Below are positions 49,501-58,648 of a stretch of DNA of 64,000 bases, in pieces. Location: the NCBI GenBank assembly GCA_001310415.1, contig BAXE01000001.1, positions 310,001 to 374,000 of the forward strand, in the 5' to 3' direction. Source of the DNA: Enterovibrio sp. JCM 19048. GTDB lineage: Bacteria; Pseudomonadota; Gammaproteobacteria; Enterobacterales; Vibrionaceae. A program made the translations under genes and the position numbers. Each line of letters opens with the position of its first letter. Position 1 is the stretch's first letter. The notes under the pieces were generated by a model. The model was not told the DNA's origin and made no database searches. It saw nothing but the letters and a program-made list of their open reading frames with translations.

Positions 49501-49883
49501 ATGAAACGATCTATTGTCCCTAATGCATTCAAGCACTATTACGAAGACTGGCACTTTTCCCCGGTGATTGAAAAAAACGGAACCTATTACTTCTCGGGCG
49601 TGACAGCTGCTCGGAAGGATAAGCCAATAAGTTCTGATCCCGAAGAACAGTTCCACGATGCCTTTTCTAAGCTGGGCGTTTACCTTGAATCAGCTGGCCT
49701 AGGCTTTGAGCATATAGTTGAAATGACGACATATCATGTCGATATCAAAAAGCTTATGCCCCTTTTTGCAAGCGTGAAAGATAAGTACATAAAAGAACCA
49801 TATCCAACATGGACTGCGATTGGTGTTGTTGAGTTCATACCAGACAATGCCTGGTGGAGATGCGGATAGTTGCTGTCAAGTAG
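49501..49883 (+). CDS. RidA-family enamine/imine deaminase-like protein (1 frameshift)
   Basis: About 127 residues. YYFSGVTAARKD, LGFEHIVEMTTYHVDIKKL and PYPTWTAIGVVEFIPDNAWVEMRIVAVK give the complete RidA/YjgF fold once a missing G near 49853 is restored; as given, the last strand with the key Arg is lost. RidA proteins destroy reactive enamines such as 2-aminoacrylate; YjgH/RutC-type subgroups exist and this one is not resolved. Confidence 0.87.
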
Positions 49884-49892
49884 CCAATAGAA

Positions 49893-49918
49893 AAAGCGCC
49901 ACATTTGAGGCGCTTTGA
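49893..49918 (+). terminator. rho-independent terminator (bidirectional)
   Basis: AAAGCGCC-ACATTTGA-GGCGCTTT stem-loop between converging genes. Confidence 0.85.
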
Positions 49919-49920
49919 GC

Positions 49921-51624
49921 TTATGCATCTTTCTGTTGGGCTGGCGGCAATTGCCCCGATGCCATATGCAGGTGGACATCCTGTTGTGGGAACGGAATAG
50001 AGATGCCTTCTTTGTCAAAGCGGATTTTCACTTCTTTGGTGACATCCCAGTAAACATCCCAGTAATCATCGGTTTTAACCCAAGGACGCACAATAAAGTC
50101 GACCGAAGAACTGTTCAGTACGTGAACTTTAATGATCGGCTCTGGCGAGCGAAGTACTGAAGGGTGATTGGTGACGATGTCCGTCAGAATTTTTTCGACA
50201 AACAGTACATCGTCGCTGTAACTCACACCAAAAACCATATCAACGCGGCGCACACGCTCGTGAGTCACGTTCTTAATCACGTCGCCCCAGATTTTGCTGT
50301 TTGGCACAATAATAATCTGGTTGTCGAAGGTTTTGATGGTGGTGTTCACCAGACTCATATGGCTGACCTTGCCTTCTACGCCGCCGGCTGCAACGTAATC
50401 GCCAACGTCAAAGGGGCGGTAGATCAGAAGCATCATACCCGCTGCGAAGTTGGAGAGTGTGTCTTGCAACGCGAAACCGACAATCACACCAGCGATACCG
50501 AAACCTGTCAGGATTGGCGTCAGGTTCAGGCCAATTTGCGAAAGCGCGATAAGGATACCGATAAACCAGACAGCCTTACCGGACATGGAGATAAAGAAGT
50601 CCTGCATGAGCTGCGAGAACTTTAGGTTCTTGGCTGCAACGGCTCTTTTCACGACTTTTCTGGTCAAGTGGGCGATCTGGCGCGCAATCAGCAGGATAAC
50701 CAGGAATACCAGCAATTGGAAAATATGCTGGGGGGCGTTTTCAACCAGCCAGTTCCAAAATTTGGACGACCAGGTTTTAACAATGGAAAGCAGTACGTCG
50801 CCGCTGAGCAAATCCTGAGTAACGCTGCCCGTAACCTCGAAATAAAGGCGTTTGTACTCTGCAGTTTCAATGCCGACACCGTCAGCCAGTTCGATCATCA
50901 CTGACAGGCTTTCAGTCGTGATTGCCATTCTGCGTTGGGTGATCAATTGCCTTAACTGAATAGAGGCTTTTTCAGATTCTGGTGCAACTTTCAGTTGTGC
51001 GGCATCGGCGCTGAGTTGCTGGCGAAGGTATTCAACATTGGCACCCAGTTGTTCAATGCGGCGATCGACGTCTTTCTTAAAGGCTTCCTCGGCTTTCGGT
51101 GGGAGGGCATCAAGCGCTTTTAGCCAAACGATGTTTTGCGACTGTTCCTGATACATGCTATCGAGGTATTTTCTCGACTCTTCGTAATCACCGAGGATAG
51201 CGAACTTATCTTCGCTGTTGGCGTTACTTAGCTCTTCTGAAAGCTGTGTTGAACGCTCGGACAGGTACTTCATTCCCTGGTTGTCATACTGTTGTTGCTG
51301 TTTGACCAGCTCTATCAAATAGGCGCGGTCATAGTCGCTATTTTTCACGCCAGCCGCTAACAAACTCCGAAGTTCCGCATTTTTCTGGAACATTTGCAGT
51401 TGTAATGCCAGCTTATCTTCACCGCTGGCGCTGTTTTGTAAGGCAGCTAGATCTTCCAGTTCCTTGTGAAGGGCGTTTACCTGGGCTTTCCATTGCTCGA
51501 AAGCACTTGAAGCAGCAGGCGCAGCCGATGGGGCGGTTTCCGTGGATGCGAACAATGGGGGCGCAACGAATAATGTGAACAGTAAAAAGGGCAAAACGAA
51601 AAGGTTGGCAAAGCGGGACTTCAT
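49921..51624 (-). CDS. MscS-family mechanosensitive channel with large periplasmic domain
   Basis: Intact, 567 residues from ATG 51624 (an upstream in-frame extension is unlikely). Signal peptide, then a long periplasmic helical domain rich in Gln and Glu (residues 35-270), then two membrane helices and the pore helix with FGIAGVIVGFALQDTLSNFAAGMMLLIYRPFDVGDYV (core IVGFALQDTLSNFAAG). The beta domain contains NTTIKTFDNQIIIVPNSKIWGDVIKN. Releases solutes during osmotic down-shock. The architecture resembles YbiO/YnaI-type long homologues rather than MscS itself. Confidence 0.9.
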   Translation of the reverse strand: MKSRFANLFVLPFLLFTLFVAPPLFASTETAPSAAPAASSAFEQWKAQVNALHKELEDLAALQNSASGEDKLALQLQMFQKNAELRSLLAAGVKNSDYDRAYLIELVKQQQQYDNQGMKYLSERSTQLSEELSNANSEDKFAILGDYEESRKYLDSMYQEQSQNIVWLKALDALPPKAEEAFKKDVDRRIEQLGANVEYLRQQLSADAAQLKVAPESEKASIQLRQLITQRRMAITTESLSVMIELADGVGIETAEYKRLYFEVTGSVTQDLLSGDVLLSIVKTWSSKFWNWLVENAPQHIFQLLVFLVILLIARQIAHLTRKVVKRAVAAKNLKFSQLMQDFFISMSGKAVWFIGILIALSQIGLNLTPILTGFGIAGVIVGFALQDTLSNFAAGMMLLIYRPFDVGDYVAAGGVEGKVSHMSLVNTTIKTFDNQIIIVPNSKIWGDVIKNVTHERVRRVDMVFGVSYSDDVLFVEKILTDIVTNHPSVLRSPEPIIKVHVLNSSSVDFIVRPWVKTDDYWDVYWDVTKEVKIRFDKEGISIPFPQQDVHLHMASGQLPPAQQKDA

Positions 51625-51847
51625 GAAAGCGTCTCCATCATCTTTCAGGTTAAGACTGCAAGTATGGCAAATCAGACCGCGTCCGGTATCGGTTGTGTCT
51701 CTCACATTTGCACATAGGCGTCTGTCGTCATTGTAATTAGGTTTGAATGGACGAGTTTTACGCTACTTTACATTAGGTTGGTTGTTTGCAAATCAAAGTG
51801 GGCGCACAATTGTTGAGCATCTTAAATTGAAATGGAGAGTTCAATAA

Positions 51848-52381
51848 ATGAGTACGCCCTCGGCTTTATCCAAGCCTACCATTGCGTTCCACTGGATTGT
51901 CGCTATCGCAATCATTGGTATGCTTGCTTTCGGCCTTTATTTGGAAGATTTGCCGAGAAGTCCTGAGAAGGGAGAATTGATGGGACTTCATAAATCGTTT
52001 GGTGTGTTGGTACTGATGCTGGCGTCGCTGAGAATTGTATGGCGAGTTAAAGAGGGCCCAATTCCAGCTATCGGCGATGCTTCAGGTTGGCAGGAGAAAA
52101 TGGCGAAAGGCATTCATCACCTGTTACTGTTGGCGACCATTTTAATGCCAGTCTCCGGCATTATGATGTCGGTTGGTGGCGGTCGTGGTCTGGATGTGTT
52201 TGGTGTTAACCTGATTGCTGCCGGTGAAAAAATCGAATGGCTGGGCCAATTAGGCGGCGCGACCCACGGCGTGCTGGCGAAGATCATGATTGCGGCTATC
52301 TTGCTTCATGTGTTGGGCGCCATTAAACACCACGTGTTGATGAAAGATAATACATTGACCCGTATGCTTGGAAAATCTTAA
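51848..52381 (+). CDS. cytochrome b561 family protein
   Basis: Intact, 177 residues, four membrane helices. Haem-ligand His are in IAFHWIVAIAIIG, GLHKSFGVLVLML, IHHLLLLATILMPVSG and LLHVLGAIKHH. Bacterial b561 oxidises quinol and can pass electrons to superoxide or a periplasmic partner. No partner such as YceI lies next to it. RBS GGAGAG. It ends with a terminator. Confidence 0.9.
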   Translation: MSTPSALSKPTIAFHWIVAIAIIGMLAFGLYLEDLPRSPEKGELMGLHKSFGVLVLMLASLRIVWRVKEGPIPAIGDASGWQEKMAKGIHHLLLLATILMPVSGIMMSVGGGRGLDVFGVNLIAAGEKIEWLGQLGGATHGVLAKIMIAAILLHVLGAIKHHVLMKDNTLTRMLGKS

Positions 52382-52398
52382 TCCATACATTGCTTTGA

Positions 52399-52424
52399 AA
52401 CGCCTGCTTTGCGGGCGTTTTTTG
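52399..52424 (+). terminator. rho-independent terminator
   Basis: AACGCC-TGCTTTGC-GGGCGTT stem-loop and a T6 run, 18 bases after the cytochrome gene. Confidence 0.85.
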
Positions 52425-52554
52425 TTTCTGGCGGAGGTAATCGGGATCCATCTTCATGTATTGGTCTTTTCAGACTGTTACCATCGCCTATTAGTTTGCA
52501 CAGTTTGTAGTCGTGCTTTTTCAAATCCTTTTTCTAGACAATGGAAGGCGGAAA

Positions 52555-53355
52555 ATGCGACGCATAATTTTCAATCAGAAGGGTGGAGTCGGTAAATCCA
52601 GTATTACGGTTAATCTGGCTGCGTTAAGTGCTGCGAGCGGAAAGAAGACGCTGCTGATTGATTTGGATATACAGGGCAACAGCAGTCACTACCTCGGTGT
52701 AGATATCAACGCTAAAAATGACCGTACCGTGGCAGACCTGCTCGACCAGACGGTATCCTGGTTTTCGACTTCTACACCTATCAAGCAGTTTCCCCAAGCC
52801 ACAGCTTACAAGAATCTCGACATCATTCCCTCAAGCCCGCGTCTGGCTGCGTTAGAACCTGAGTTGGAGCGTCGTTATAAAATCTATAAGCTGCGTGATG
52901 CGTTGGATGAACTTGAATCTGAATATGAGCGGATCTATATCGACACGCCCCCCAATCTCAATTTCTACAGTAAAGCGGGGCTGATAGCAGCGCATAAACT
53001 GTTGATCCCGTTCGACTGTGATAGCTTTTCCCACCAAGCCCTGCTGACATTGATGGATAACCTTGCTGAGCTGCGTGACGATCACAACCGCAACCTGAAA
53101 CTTGAAGGGGTGGTGGTGAACATGTTCAACGCGCAGGCCAAATTCCCGGCACAGATCATCGAGAACGTCAGGGATTTGGGTTTACCTCTGTTGGAGCCTT
53201 TTATTCCCCAATCTGTGAAGATGAAGGAATCCCATTATCACCAGAAACCTCTGGTGCACTTTGCCCCTAAACACAAGCTCTCAGAAAGTTTTCAGGTGCT
53301 TTATGACAGCCTGGAAGTAGAAGCGAAAGAGCCTGCAAGTGATGAAATGGCGTAA
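52555..53355 (+). CDS. ParA-family ATPase
   Basis: Intact, 266 residues from ATG 52555. Deviant Walker A IIFNQKGGVGKSSITVNLAAL with the signature Lys, LLIDLDIQGNSSHYLG (Walker A'), YIDTPPNLNFY (Walker B), and a C-terminal regulatory part. Type Ia/Ib-like but without an N-terminal DNA-binding domain. No ParB-like gene is next to it; instead three palindromes begin 11 bases after its stop, and a GTAAC half-site overlaps the stop codon. It may position something other than DNA, for example a membrane or chemotaxis complex. Confidence 0.85.
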   Translation: MRRIIFNQKGGVGKSSITVNLAALSAASGKKTLLIDLDIQGNSSHYLGVDINAKNDRTVADLLDQTVSWFSTSTPIKQFPQATAYKNLDIIPSSPRLAALEPELERRYKIYKLRDALDELESEYERIYIDTPPNLNFYSKAGLIAAHKLLIPFDCDSFSHQALLTLMDNLAELRDDHNRNLKLEGVVVNMFNAQAKFPAQIIENVRDLGLPLLEPFIPQSVKMKESHYHQKPLVHFAPKHKLSESFQVLYDSLEVEAKEPASDEMA

Positions 53356-53440
53356 CATTCATCCTGGTTACGTTATTGGGTAACTTTTGACAAGGTTACG
53401 TTATTGCGTAACAATTTAGCTTGTTACATGTATGCGTAAC
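53352..53440. promoter_or_regulatory. three tandem GTTAC-N8-GTAAC palindromes at 28-bp spacing
   Basis: Perfect 18-bp inverted repeats at 53367-53384, 53395-53412 and 53423-53440, each start exactly 28 bp after the last. A lone GTAAC at 53352-53356 is also in register, with a decayed left arm. They sit between the parA-like stop and the GTG start at 53451. They could be an operator array or a centromere-like site. Confidence 0.85.
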
Positions 53441-53450
53441 TGAGGTGTGT

Positions 53451-54080
53451 GTGAAAAAGAACTATGCAGGGGTAATAACCGGCGATTTGGTGGGCTCTAC
53501 CGAGGTCACTGAGTCGGCCCGGCGGGAAGGACTTGAAGCGGTTCAACAATGTTTTGCGGCCTTTACCGGTGATAGCAGCGGGGAAATCTACCGCGGCGAT
53601 GCTTTCCAGTTGTACACCACGTCACCGGACAAGCTGCTCTTTATGGCATTGAAGCTGAGACTGTCATTGATTGAACGGGGTTTGGATGCCCGCCTGTCGA
53701 TGGCTGTAGCAGAAGCAGAAGATCGCGAGTTGCCGGTGCGTATCGCCAACAATTCTGAGGCATTTACGCTCTCCGGACGCTTGCTCGACGGCATGAAAAG
53801 TCAACGCTTTGCCTTTGCGGCAGACGAAGAAAGTTTCAGCGGTGATGTTGGCATGATGGTCGGTTTTCTGGATGACCAGATCAGCCAGGTGACGGCCAAA
53901 ATGGCGCAGGCGCTGGTGCTCTGGATGGACAATCCGAGCTTGCAACATGCTGCGTTGGCAGAAAAGCTAGGGATCAGCCGAAGTGCGTTCACTCGGGTCA
54001 TCAACCGCGCAAACTACGGGCGCGTTGATGATGCGCTTAAATGGTACGTCTACCGAATCAAGCGATATCAGGAGTCATAG
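53451..54080 (+). CDS. SatD-like protein with C-terminal helix-turn-helix
   Basis: Intact, 209 residues from GTG 53451; an upstream in-frame extension runs through the palindromes and is rejected. The N-terminal domain reads YAGVITGDLVGSTEV, YRGDAFQLYT, LDARLSMAVAEAE and EAFTLSGRLLDGMK, the pattern of SatD proteins and of the related nucleotide-cyclase-type fold. The C-terminal HAALAEKLGISRSAFTRVINRA is a clear helix-turn-helix. The protein probably binds the adjacent palindromes and controls itself and the DUF3307 gene, which starts two bases after its stop. SatD is known only as part of streptococcal acid-tolerance (SRP) loci; the mechanism is unknown. Confidence 0.7.
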   Translation: MKKNYAGVITGDLVGSTEVTESARREGLEAVQQCFAAFTGDSSGEIYRGDAFQLYTTSPDKLLFMALKLRLSLIERGLDARLSMAVAEAEDRELPVRIANNSEAFTLSGRLLDGMKSQRFAFAADEESFSGDVGMMVGFLDDQISQVTAKMAQALVLWMDNPSLQHAALAEKLGISRSAFTRVINRANYGRVDDALKWYVYRIKRYQES

Positions 54081-54082
54081 TT

Positions 54083-54810
54083 TTGGTGGTAACCCTTTTA
54101 CTGGTGCTCGTGGTCGTTCATGTCGTCACTGAGTTTTATTTAGCACCTCAATTTGCGGATAAGAAATCACCGCTTGTGCTGGCATTGGCTTTCCAGCTGG
54201 TGGTGACATTCGCGGCATTGGCGATATCCGGCATTCCTCTTCTGATCACTTCATTGGCGACAGGTGCGCTGATGCTGCAATACGGGATACTGACCGGCTT
54301 GCTGGCCCCGTTGGCAGCGTCTCTGAAAGGGTTATTGTTTAAGCAGTTGATACATCTTGCCTGTATTACTGTTTTGGTGTTGCTGGTGGTAGGGCAAGAT
54401 GCTCGGGAGCATGCCTGGCTTGTGCTTGATAACCTGAATGGACAACTGTTGCTGTGTTGGGGGCTGGCTTATTTGCTTGCATTGAAGCCTTCATCAACCG
54501 CGATTTCCCTGTTGCTGAAAAACTGGACTGATGAGCTTTCTGAAACAGAAGACACAGGCCGCAACCGGCCGCTGAAAGAAGCGGGAACCTATATTGGCTA
54601 TTTCGAACGAACCTGATGGTGACCTTTGTGTTGTGGGGACAATTGCCGGGCGTAGCGCTGGTGTTGGCGGCAAAATCGGTATTCCGCTTTGGTGACCTGA
54701 AAGATCACGGCAGCAGGATGTTTACCGAATATGTCATGTTGGGGACATTTGCCAGCACATTGGCGGGGATCAGTTGCGGTTTACTCGGCGTGTATCTCGG
54801 CAATCTCTAA
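54083..54810 (+). CDS. DUF3307 membrane protein (1 frameshift)
   Basis: About 242 residues. Start TTG 54083 (or GTG 54086) eight bases after AGGAG. Six or seven hydrophobic segments; VHVVTEFYLAPQFADKK at the N-terminus and YIGYFERNLMVTFVLWGQ, AAKSVFRFGDLKD and EYVMLGTFASTLAG at the C-terminus are DUF3307 marks. One base is missing near 54611. DUF3307 genes are commonly found next to satD-like genes; the function is unknown. The four-base reading around the break is the only defect. Confidence 0.8.
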
Positions 54811-54850
54811 CGCGGCAGGCAAGATATTCAGAAAAGAGAAAAGAGAAAAG

Positions 54851-54880
54851 AGAAAAGGCACGCAAGGTGCCTTTTCTTTT
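54851..54880 (+). terminator. rho-independent terminator
   Basis: AGAAAAGGCAC / GTGCCTTTTCT stem-loop with a T run, between converging genes. Preceded by a GAGAAAA repeat. Confidence 0.88.
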
Positions 54881-54885
54881 GTTCG

Positions 54886-55845
54886 TTACAGAGGCGCTTT
54901 TTCAAGCTGGCGCTGCTTCCATACTGAAGCGGCGATACCAATAGCCAGTGAGCTGACAATCACACCTAAAGAAACCGGCGTCGCAATGGCGAACGGGGTA
55001 TCAATGAGCAGCATCTTCACACCGATAAAGCAAAGCATGAACGCCAGTGTGTGGTGTAGGTAAGCAAACTTGTTCAGCATACCGCCCAGCACGAAGTACA
55101 GAGAACGCAGACCCAGCAGGGCAAACACGTTAGCAGCCAGTACCAGGTATGGTTCCTGTGTTACCGCGAAAATAGCCGGGATTGAGTCCAGCGCGAACAT
55201 CACGTCTGTCATCGCGATCACCATCACCACAACCAGCATTGGTGTTGCCATCAGGCCGATCGAATCACGGGTGAACAGTTTGTTGCCATGATAATCCGAG
55301 CTCACGCGCAGGAAGCGCTTGATCAAACGCACTGCAAAGCTGTCTGAGAATGATTCATTATCTTCACCGTGTTGGCGCCACATTTGAACGCCTGTCCAGA
55401 TCAGGAAGAAACCGAACACGTACAGGATGATGTGGAACTTGGCAATCAGCGGCGCACCCAGCGAGATCATAATACCGCGCAGCACCAGCGCGCCAACAAT
55501 ACCCAACATCAGGATACGTGGAACGTTATTTTCCGGCACTTTGAACTGCGTAAAGATCAGGGCGAACACAAACAGGTTGTCTACGCTCAGTGATTTCTCA
55601 AGCAAATAACCGGTAATAAATGATGTTGCTGCTTCGCCATTTGTCAGGCCGCTGTGCGGTGACATTTGAGGCCAAAAGTAGTAAATCGCACCGGCGAAAA
55701 CAAAGGCCAGTGAAAACCAGAATACACTCCAAATTGCCGCACTACGGAAACTGATTTTTCCGCGCGTCAACAACAGGTCGATACCCAGCATCAAAAGGGT
55801 AAGAACTAAAAGGCCGTTATAGCCAGCAAATAGTTCGAAGGACAT
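54886..55845 (-). CDS. alx: TerC/Alx-family membrane protein, probable manganese exporter
   Basis: Intact, 319 residues from ATG 55845, eight or nine membrane segments. TerC motifs: YLLEKSLSVDNLFVFALIF (metal-binding Glu and Asp), IMISLGAPLIAKFH, and VVVMVIAMTDVMFALDSIPAIFAVTQEPYLV. In E. coli Alx is controlled by a manganese- and pH-responsive riboswitch and moves Mn2+; the leader here matches that class. The ATG is preceded by GGAGGT, which can be paired with an upstream ACCTCC. Confidence 0.9.
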   Translation of the reverse strand: MSFELFAGYNGLLVLTLLMLGIDLLLTRGKISFRSAAIWSVFWFSLAFVFAGAIYYFWPQMSPHSGLTNGEAATSFITGYLLEKSLSVDNLFVFALIFTQFKVPENNVPRILMLGIVGALVLRGIMISLGAPLIAKFHIILYVFGFFLIWTGVQMWRQHGEDNESFSDSFAVRLIKRFLRVSSDYHGNKLFTRDSIGLMATPMLVVVMVIAMTDVMFALDSIPAIFAVTQEPYLVLAANVFALLGLRSLYFVLGGMLNKFAYLHHTLAFMLCFIGVKMLLIDTPFAIATPVSLGVIVSSLAIGIAASVWKQRQLEKAPL

Positions 55846-55848
55846 GAT

Positions 55849-56020
55849 ACCTCCAGCGTGCGGAGGTGACAGGACGAGGATAATCACCTGACCAGCCGCA
55901 CAGCTTAAAACAATAGTTAAGTAAGTGCGTTGGTCTTGTCAGAACACAATGATTTGTGTTCTCGCGTGCCGGAAGCGAAAGCTACGGGATGACGACAGCG
56001 CGACGAAATGACTACTCCCC
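55849..56020 (-). ncRNA. yybP-ykoY-type manganese riboswitch leader of alx
   Basis: On the minus strand the leader starts with GGGGAGTAG (56012-56020), the hallmark opening of yybP-ykoY aptamers, runs through a GAACACA/TGTGTTC hairpin, and ends in ACCTCC/GGAGGT arms (55849-55867) that hide the ribosome binding site of the gene. The class binds Mn2+. I recognised it from the opening and the gene downstream; the full secondary structure was not computed. Confidence 0.7.
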
Positions 56021-56094
56021 AAAACGGGAGAATAATAGTGCTTTCCACCTAATTTTGGAACAAGAATTTTGTGATTTTGGCGACTTGATAAGAA

Positions 56095-56120
56095 ATGACC
56101 GGACTAAGCCGGCCTTTTCC
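56095..56120 (-). terminator. probable terminator after glpC
   Basis: GGCCGG-CTTAGT-CCGGTC hairpin on the minus strand, 15 bases beyond the glpC stop, flanked by AAAA and TTTCTT. Confidence 0.55.
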
Positions 56121-56134
56121 AATACTTTAGCTGT

Positions 56135-57349
56135 TTAATCTGCCAGCGCTTTTGCTAACAGGGTGATGGGGTGAAGGGTCTCAAGCTGGGTATTTTCATC
56201 CAATTGCCACTTACAGGTCTCGCAGTCAGACACAATAAAATCAGCCTGTTGCGAACGGATTTGCTCAAACAGAGACTGTCCAATCTTCATCGACGTGTCG
56301 TAGTTTTCTGATTTGAATCCGTAAGTGCCTGCGCTGCCACAGCATTGGCTATCCAACACAATCAATTCCAGATCAGGGATAAGTTTTAGCAGTTCTAAAG
56401 TGAAAATTACGTTGCCGCTTCGTTCAAGATGGCACGGCGTGTGGTAAAGCACCCGCAATGGCGTCGATTTCAGCTTGAGCGTTTTCCCTTCCATGACCCG
56501 TTTGAGCAGGAATCGACTGACGTAGTAGATCTGGTCGGCTACCGCGCTGTTGTCGACATCGAGTACATGCGGGTATTCCTGTTTTAATGTAAATGCACAT
56601 GTCGAAGACGTTGAAAGTACGGGCATAGCTTGAGGTAATTGGCTCATCTCCCGACATTAATTTCTGCGTTTTTCTTGGCTTTTTTGAAGAAGCCATTGGC
56701 AATTAATGGCACGCCACAGCATCGCTCTTTATCCAGCAATTGAACGCCTATATCCATGGCGTTGAGTACCTTAACCAGATCTTTGCCTTGCTGCGGGTTG
56801 TTGTAGTTCACATAACAACCGTGGAAGAAGCACGCTTGTTCGGCGTATTGTTTTTGGCTTTCTTCCTGTGAAGCAAACCATTTACGGAATGAAGTACGGC
56901 TGTATTTCGGCAGTGATTTGTGCTCATCAATGCCTACTGTGTGGTGCATCAGCTTTTTGACCGGCTTTATCGCAGTGAGTGTGTTGACCACAGGGCGAGC
57001 GGGGCAGACAAAGAGCCGAAAAGATCGGTATGGCTGAGCACATAGTCACGCAGGCGTTTGGGGCTGACAGGTGCCTTTTCATGATTTTTTCGCGCAACAG
57101 CAATGATATCGCCAATATTTACCCCTGAAGGGCACGCCGTTTCACAGCGCTTACAGTTGGTGCACATTTTCAGTGCGTCATCGTAATAGGTGGCGTCTTT
57201 TAGGCGGAGCCTTTCACCATCTGGCCCGCATTGTTTTGGGCAGGGTAGAGTGGATTTGCTTTGGCAACAGGGCAATACACAGTACAAACGGTGCATTTCA
57301 GGCATTGTTCGAACCGGGTTTCATGCAATGTGTGTTGGGCTGTGTTCAT
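56135..57349 (-). CDS. glpC: GlpC, iron-sulfur subunit of anaerobic glycerol-3-phosphate dehydrogenase (3 frameshifts)
   Basis: About 405 residues. Start MNTAQHTLHETRFEQ at 57349 is preserved in a frame other than the bulk. Two ferredoxin clusters, CLKCTVCTVYCP and CTNCKRCETACPSG, are followed by two CCG domains (ACFFHGCYVNYNNP, KERCCGVPL; YHTPCHLER, SQCCGSAGTYG). Breaks: near 57245 (LYPGPKQCG), 57000 (PLARPVVNTL) and 56648 (NVGRMSQLP). GlpC anchors the GlpAB dimer and passes electrons to menaquinone during anaerobic growth on glycerol. Confidence 0.92.
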
Positions 57350-58648
57350 ACTGTTGCCTCTTGCGTTGTCTCTGTTGTTTCTTGTTGTTTTGTTGCGGCC
57401 GCAAATCCGGTTGCGATGGAAACGCCGCCACCTGAACCTTCTTTTACCGGGTCAAATCCACCCAGCACACCCCCAATACAGCGAAGGTTGGAGACAGTTG
57501 CTCCTTGAATGAAAGGCTGGAGGTTGTCGTTGGTCACTACACCACTGCTGATGTAGATGGGCATCCAAAAACTTTGCGCTGTACCAGTTGTCGCGATGGT
57601 TTGGTGCCGTAACATCCAGCCCAAACACAGGCTCGAAAATACGATCTGATGTGGAAATCAAACCGCGGCTGAAGAAGCTGCCACTGGCAAGCACAAACTC
57701 TGATGCTTTCTGCGGGAAGTCACCCATTTTCTGGGTGTGAATACCCGCGACACGCCAAACGCTGTCGTGTTTTTCCATGTTTGCGCTAATCACGCTGTCG
57801 CCTTTCAGCAAGGTGCCACCTGCCTGGGTAAACGCGCGGTGCAAGGCATCTGAAATACGGATGCCGAGCAGGGAAGGCGGCATGGTCGGTACTTCATGGA
57901 AATTCAGTTGGGTTTCTTTTTGCAGACGGGCCATATAATCCTGTCCGTCGCCATTGCCAAAGACGCATGGCAAGATCACTAGATCGCGGGGCGTTGCATA
58001 GCGGAGCAACTGGTCACGCAACGCGTTATACAAAAGGGGATCGCGTAGCGCCCTGGCATAATCTATTGCGCGTTTGGCGCGCATACCGTCGCTTTGGTTG
58101 TCTGGCAATACGATGGAAACAGGTTTTACAGGAATACCTTTAAACTGTTCGAGTTGGGCGATGTTTTCGGCTGCTACGTCAGCCTGGAAATCACGGAAAC
58201 CGTCGATGCCTGCAACGATGACGCGCTCGAATCCGTGGGGCGTTGTGTCATCAAGCAATACGCTGAAAACCTGTGACATCCAGGTGGCTTTGAGCGTACC
58301 GAACGGGGTGATACGCCAATGATTCTGAAACGCATCCAACTGGTGGAAATGGATCCCCTGCGCATGCACTAATTGACGGAACCAATCCAATGCGTCGCGG
58401 GTACTTTCAACGCCGACTTTACGGTAAGGGTGCGCTTTCGCAAGCTGGGCAATAGCCTCAAATGGGTAGCGGACAGGCGCTTGTGTTTTTGGGTCATTTG
58501 CCAAAACATCGATGGAGCCGGAAGCAAAATGTAAACTTCCTTCGCCCTGGCTGATCAATGCGGTTTTGCGGCCACTCTGGGCACTTTTGATTGCAGCGCA
58601 GTAGCCCGCCAAGCCTCCGCCAATCACAATGGTGTCAAACGTCAGCAT
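57346..58648 (-). CDS. glpB: GlpB, anaerobic glycerol-3-phosphate dehydrogenase subunit B (one 2-base loss)
   Basis: About 434 residues. FDTIVIGGGLAGYCAAIKSAQ is the FAD-binding start, FASGSIDVLA and TMPPSLLGIRI follow, and the end is LRCIGGVLGGFDPVKEGSGGGVSIATGFAAA. Two bases are missing near 57546: reading HLHQQFGVVTNDNLQPF there joins the halves and matches GlpB, whose E. coli counterpart has PWQQFGVTTD at the same place. The start overlaps the glpA stop by 14 bases, and the stop overlaps the glpC start, so the operon is tightly coupled. Confidence 0.9.

Noticed and set aside
52555-53440. Classical plasmid or chromosome parABS locus
   Set aside because: No ParB homologue and no TGTTTCACGTGAAACA parS; the palindrome differs. 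Partition is kept only as an alternative hypothesis.
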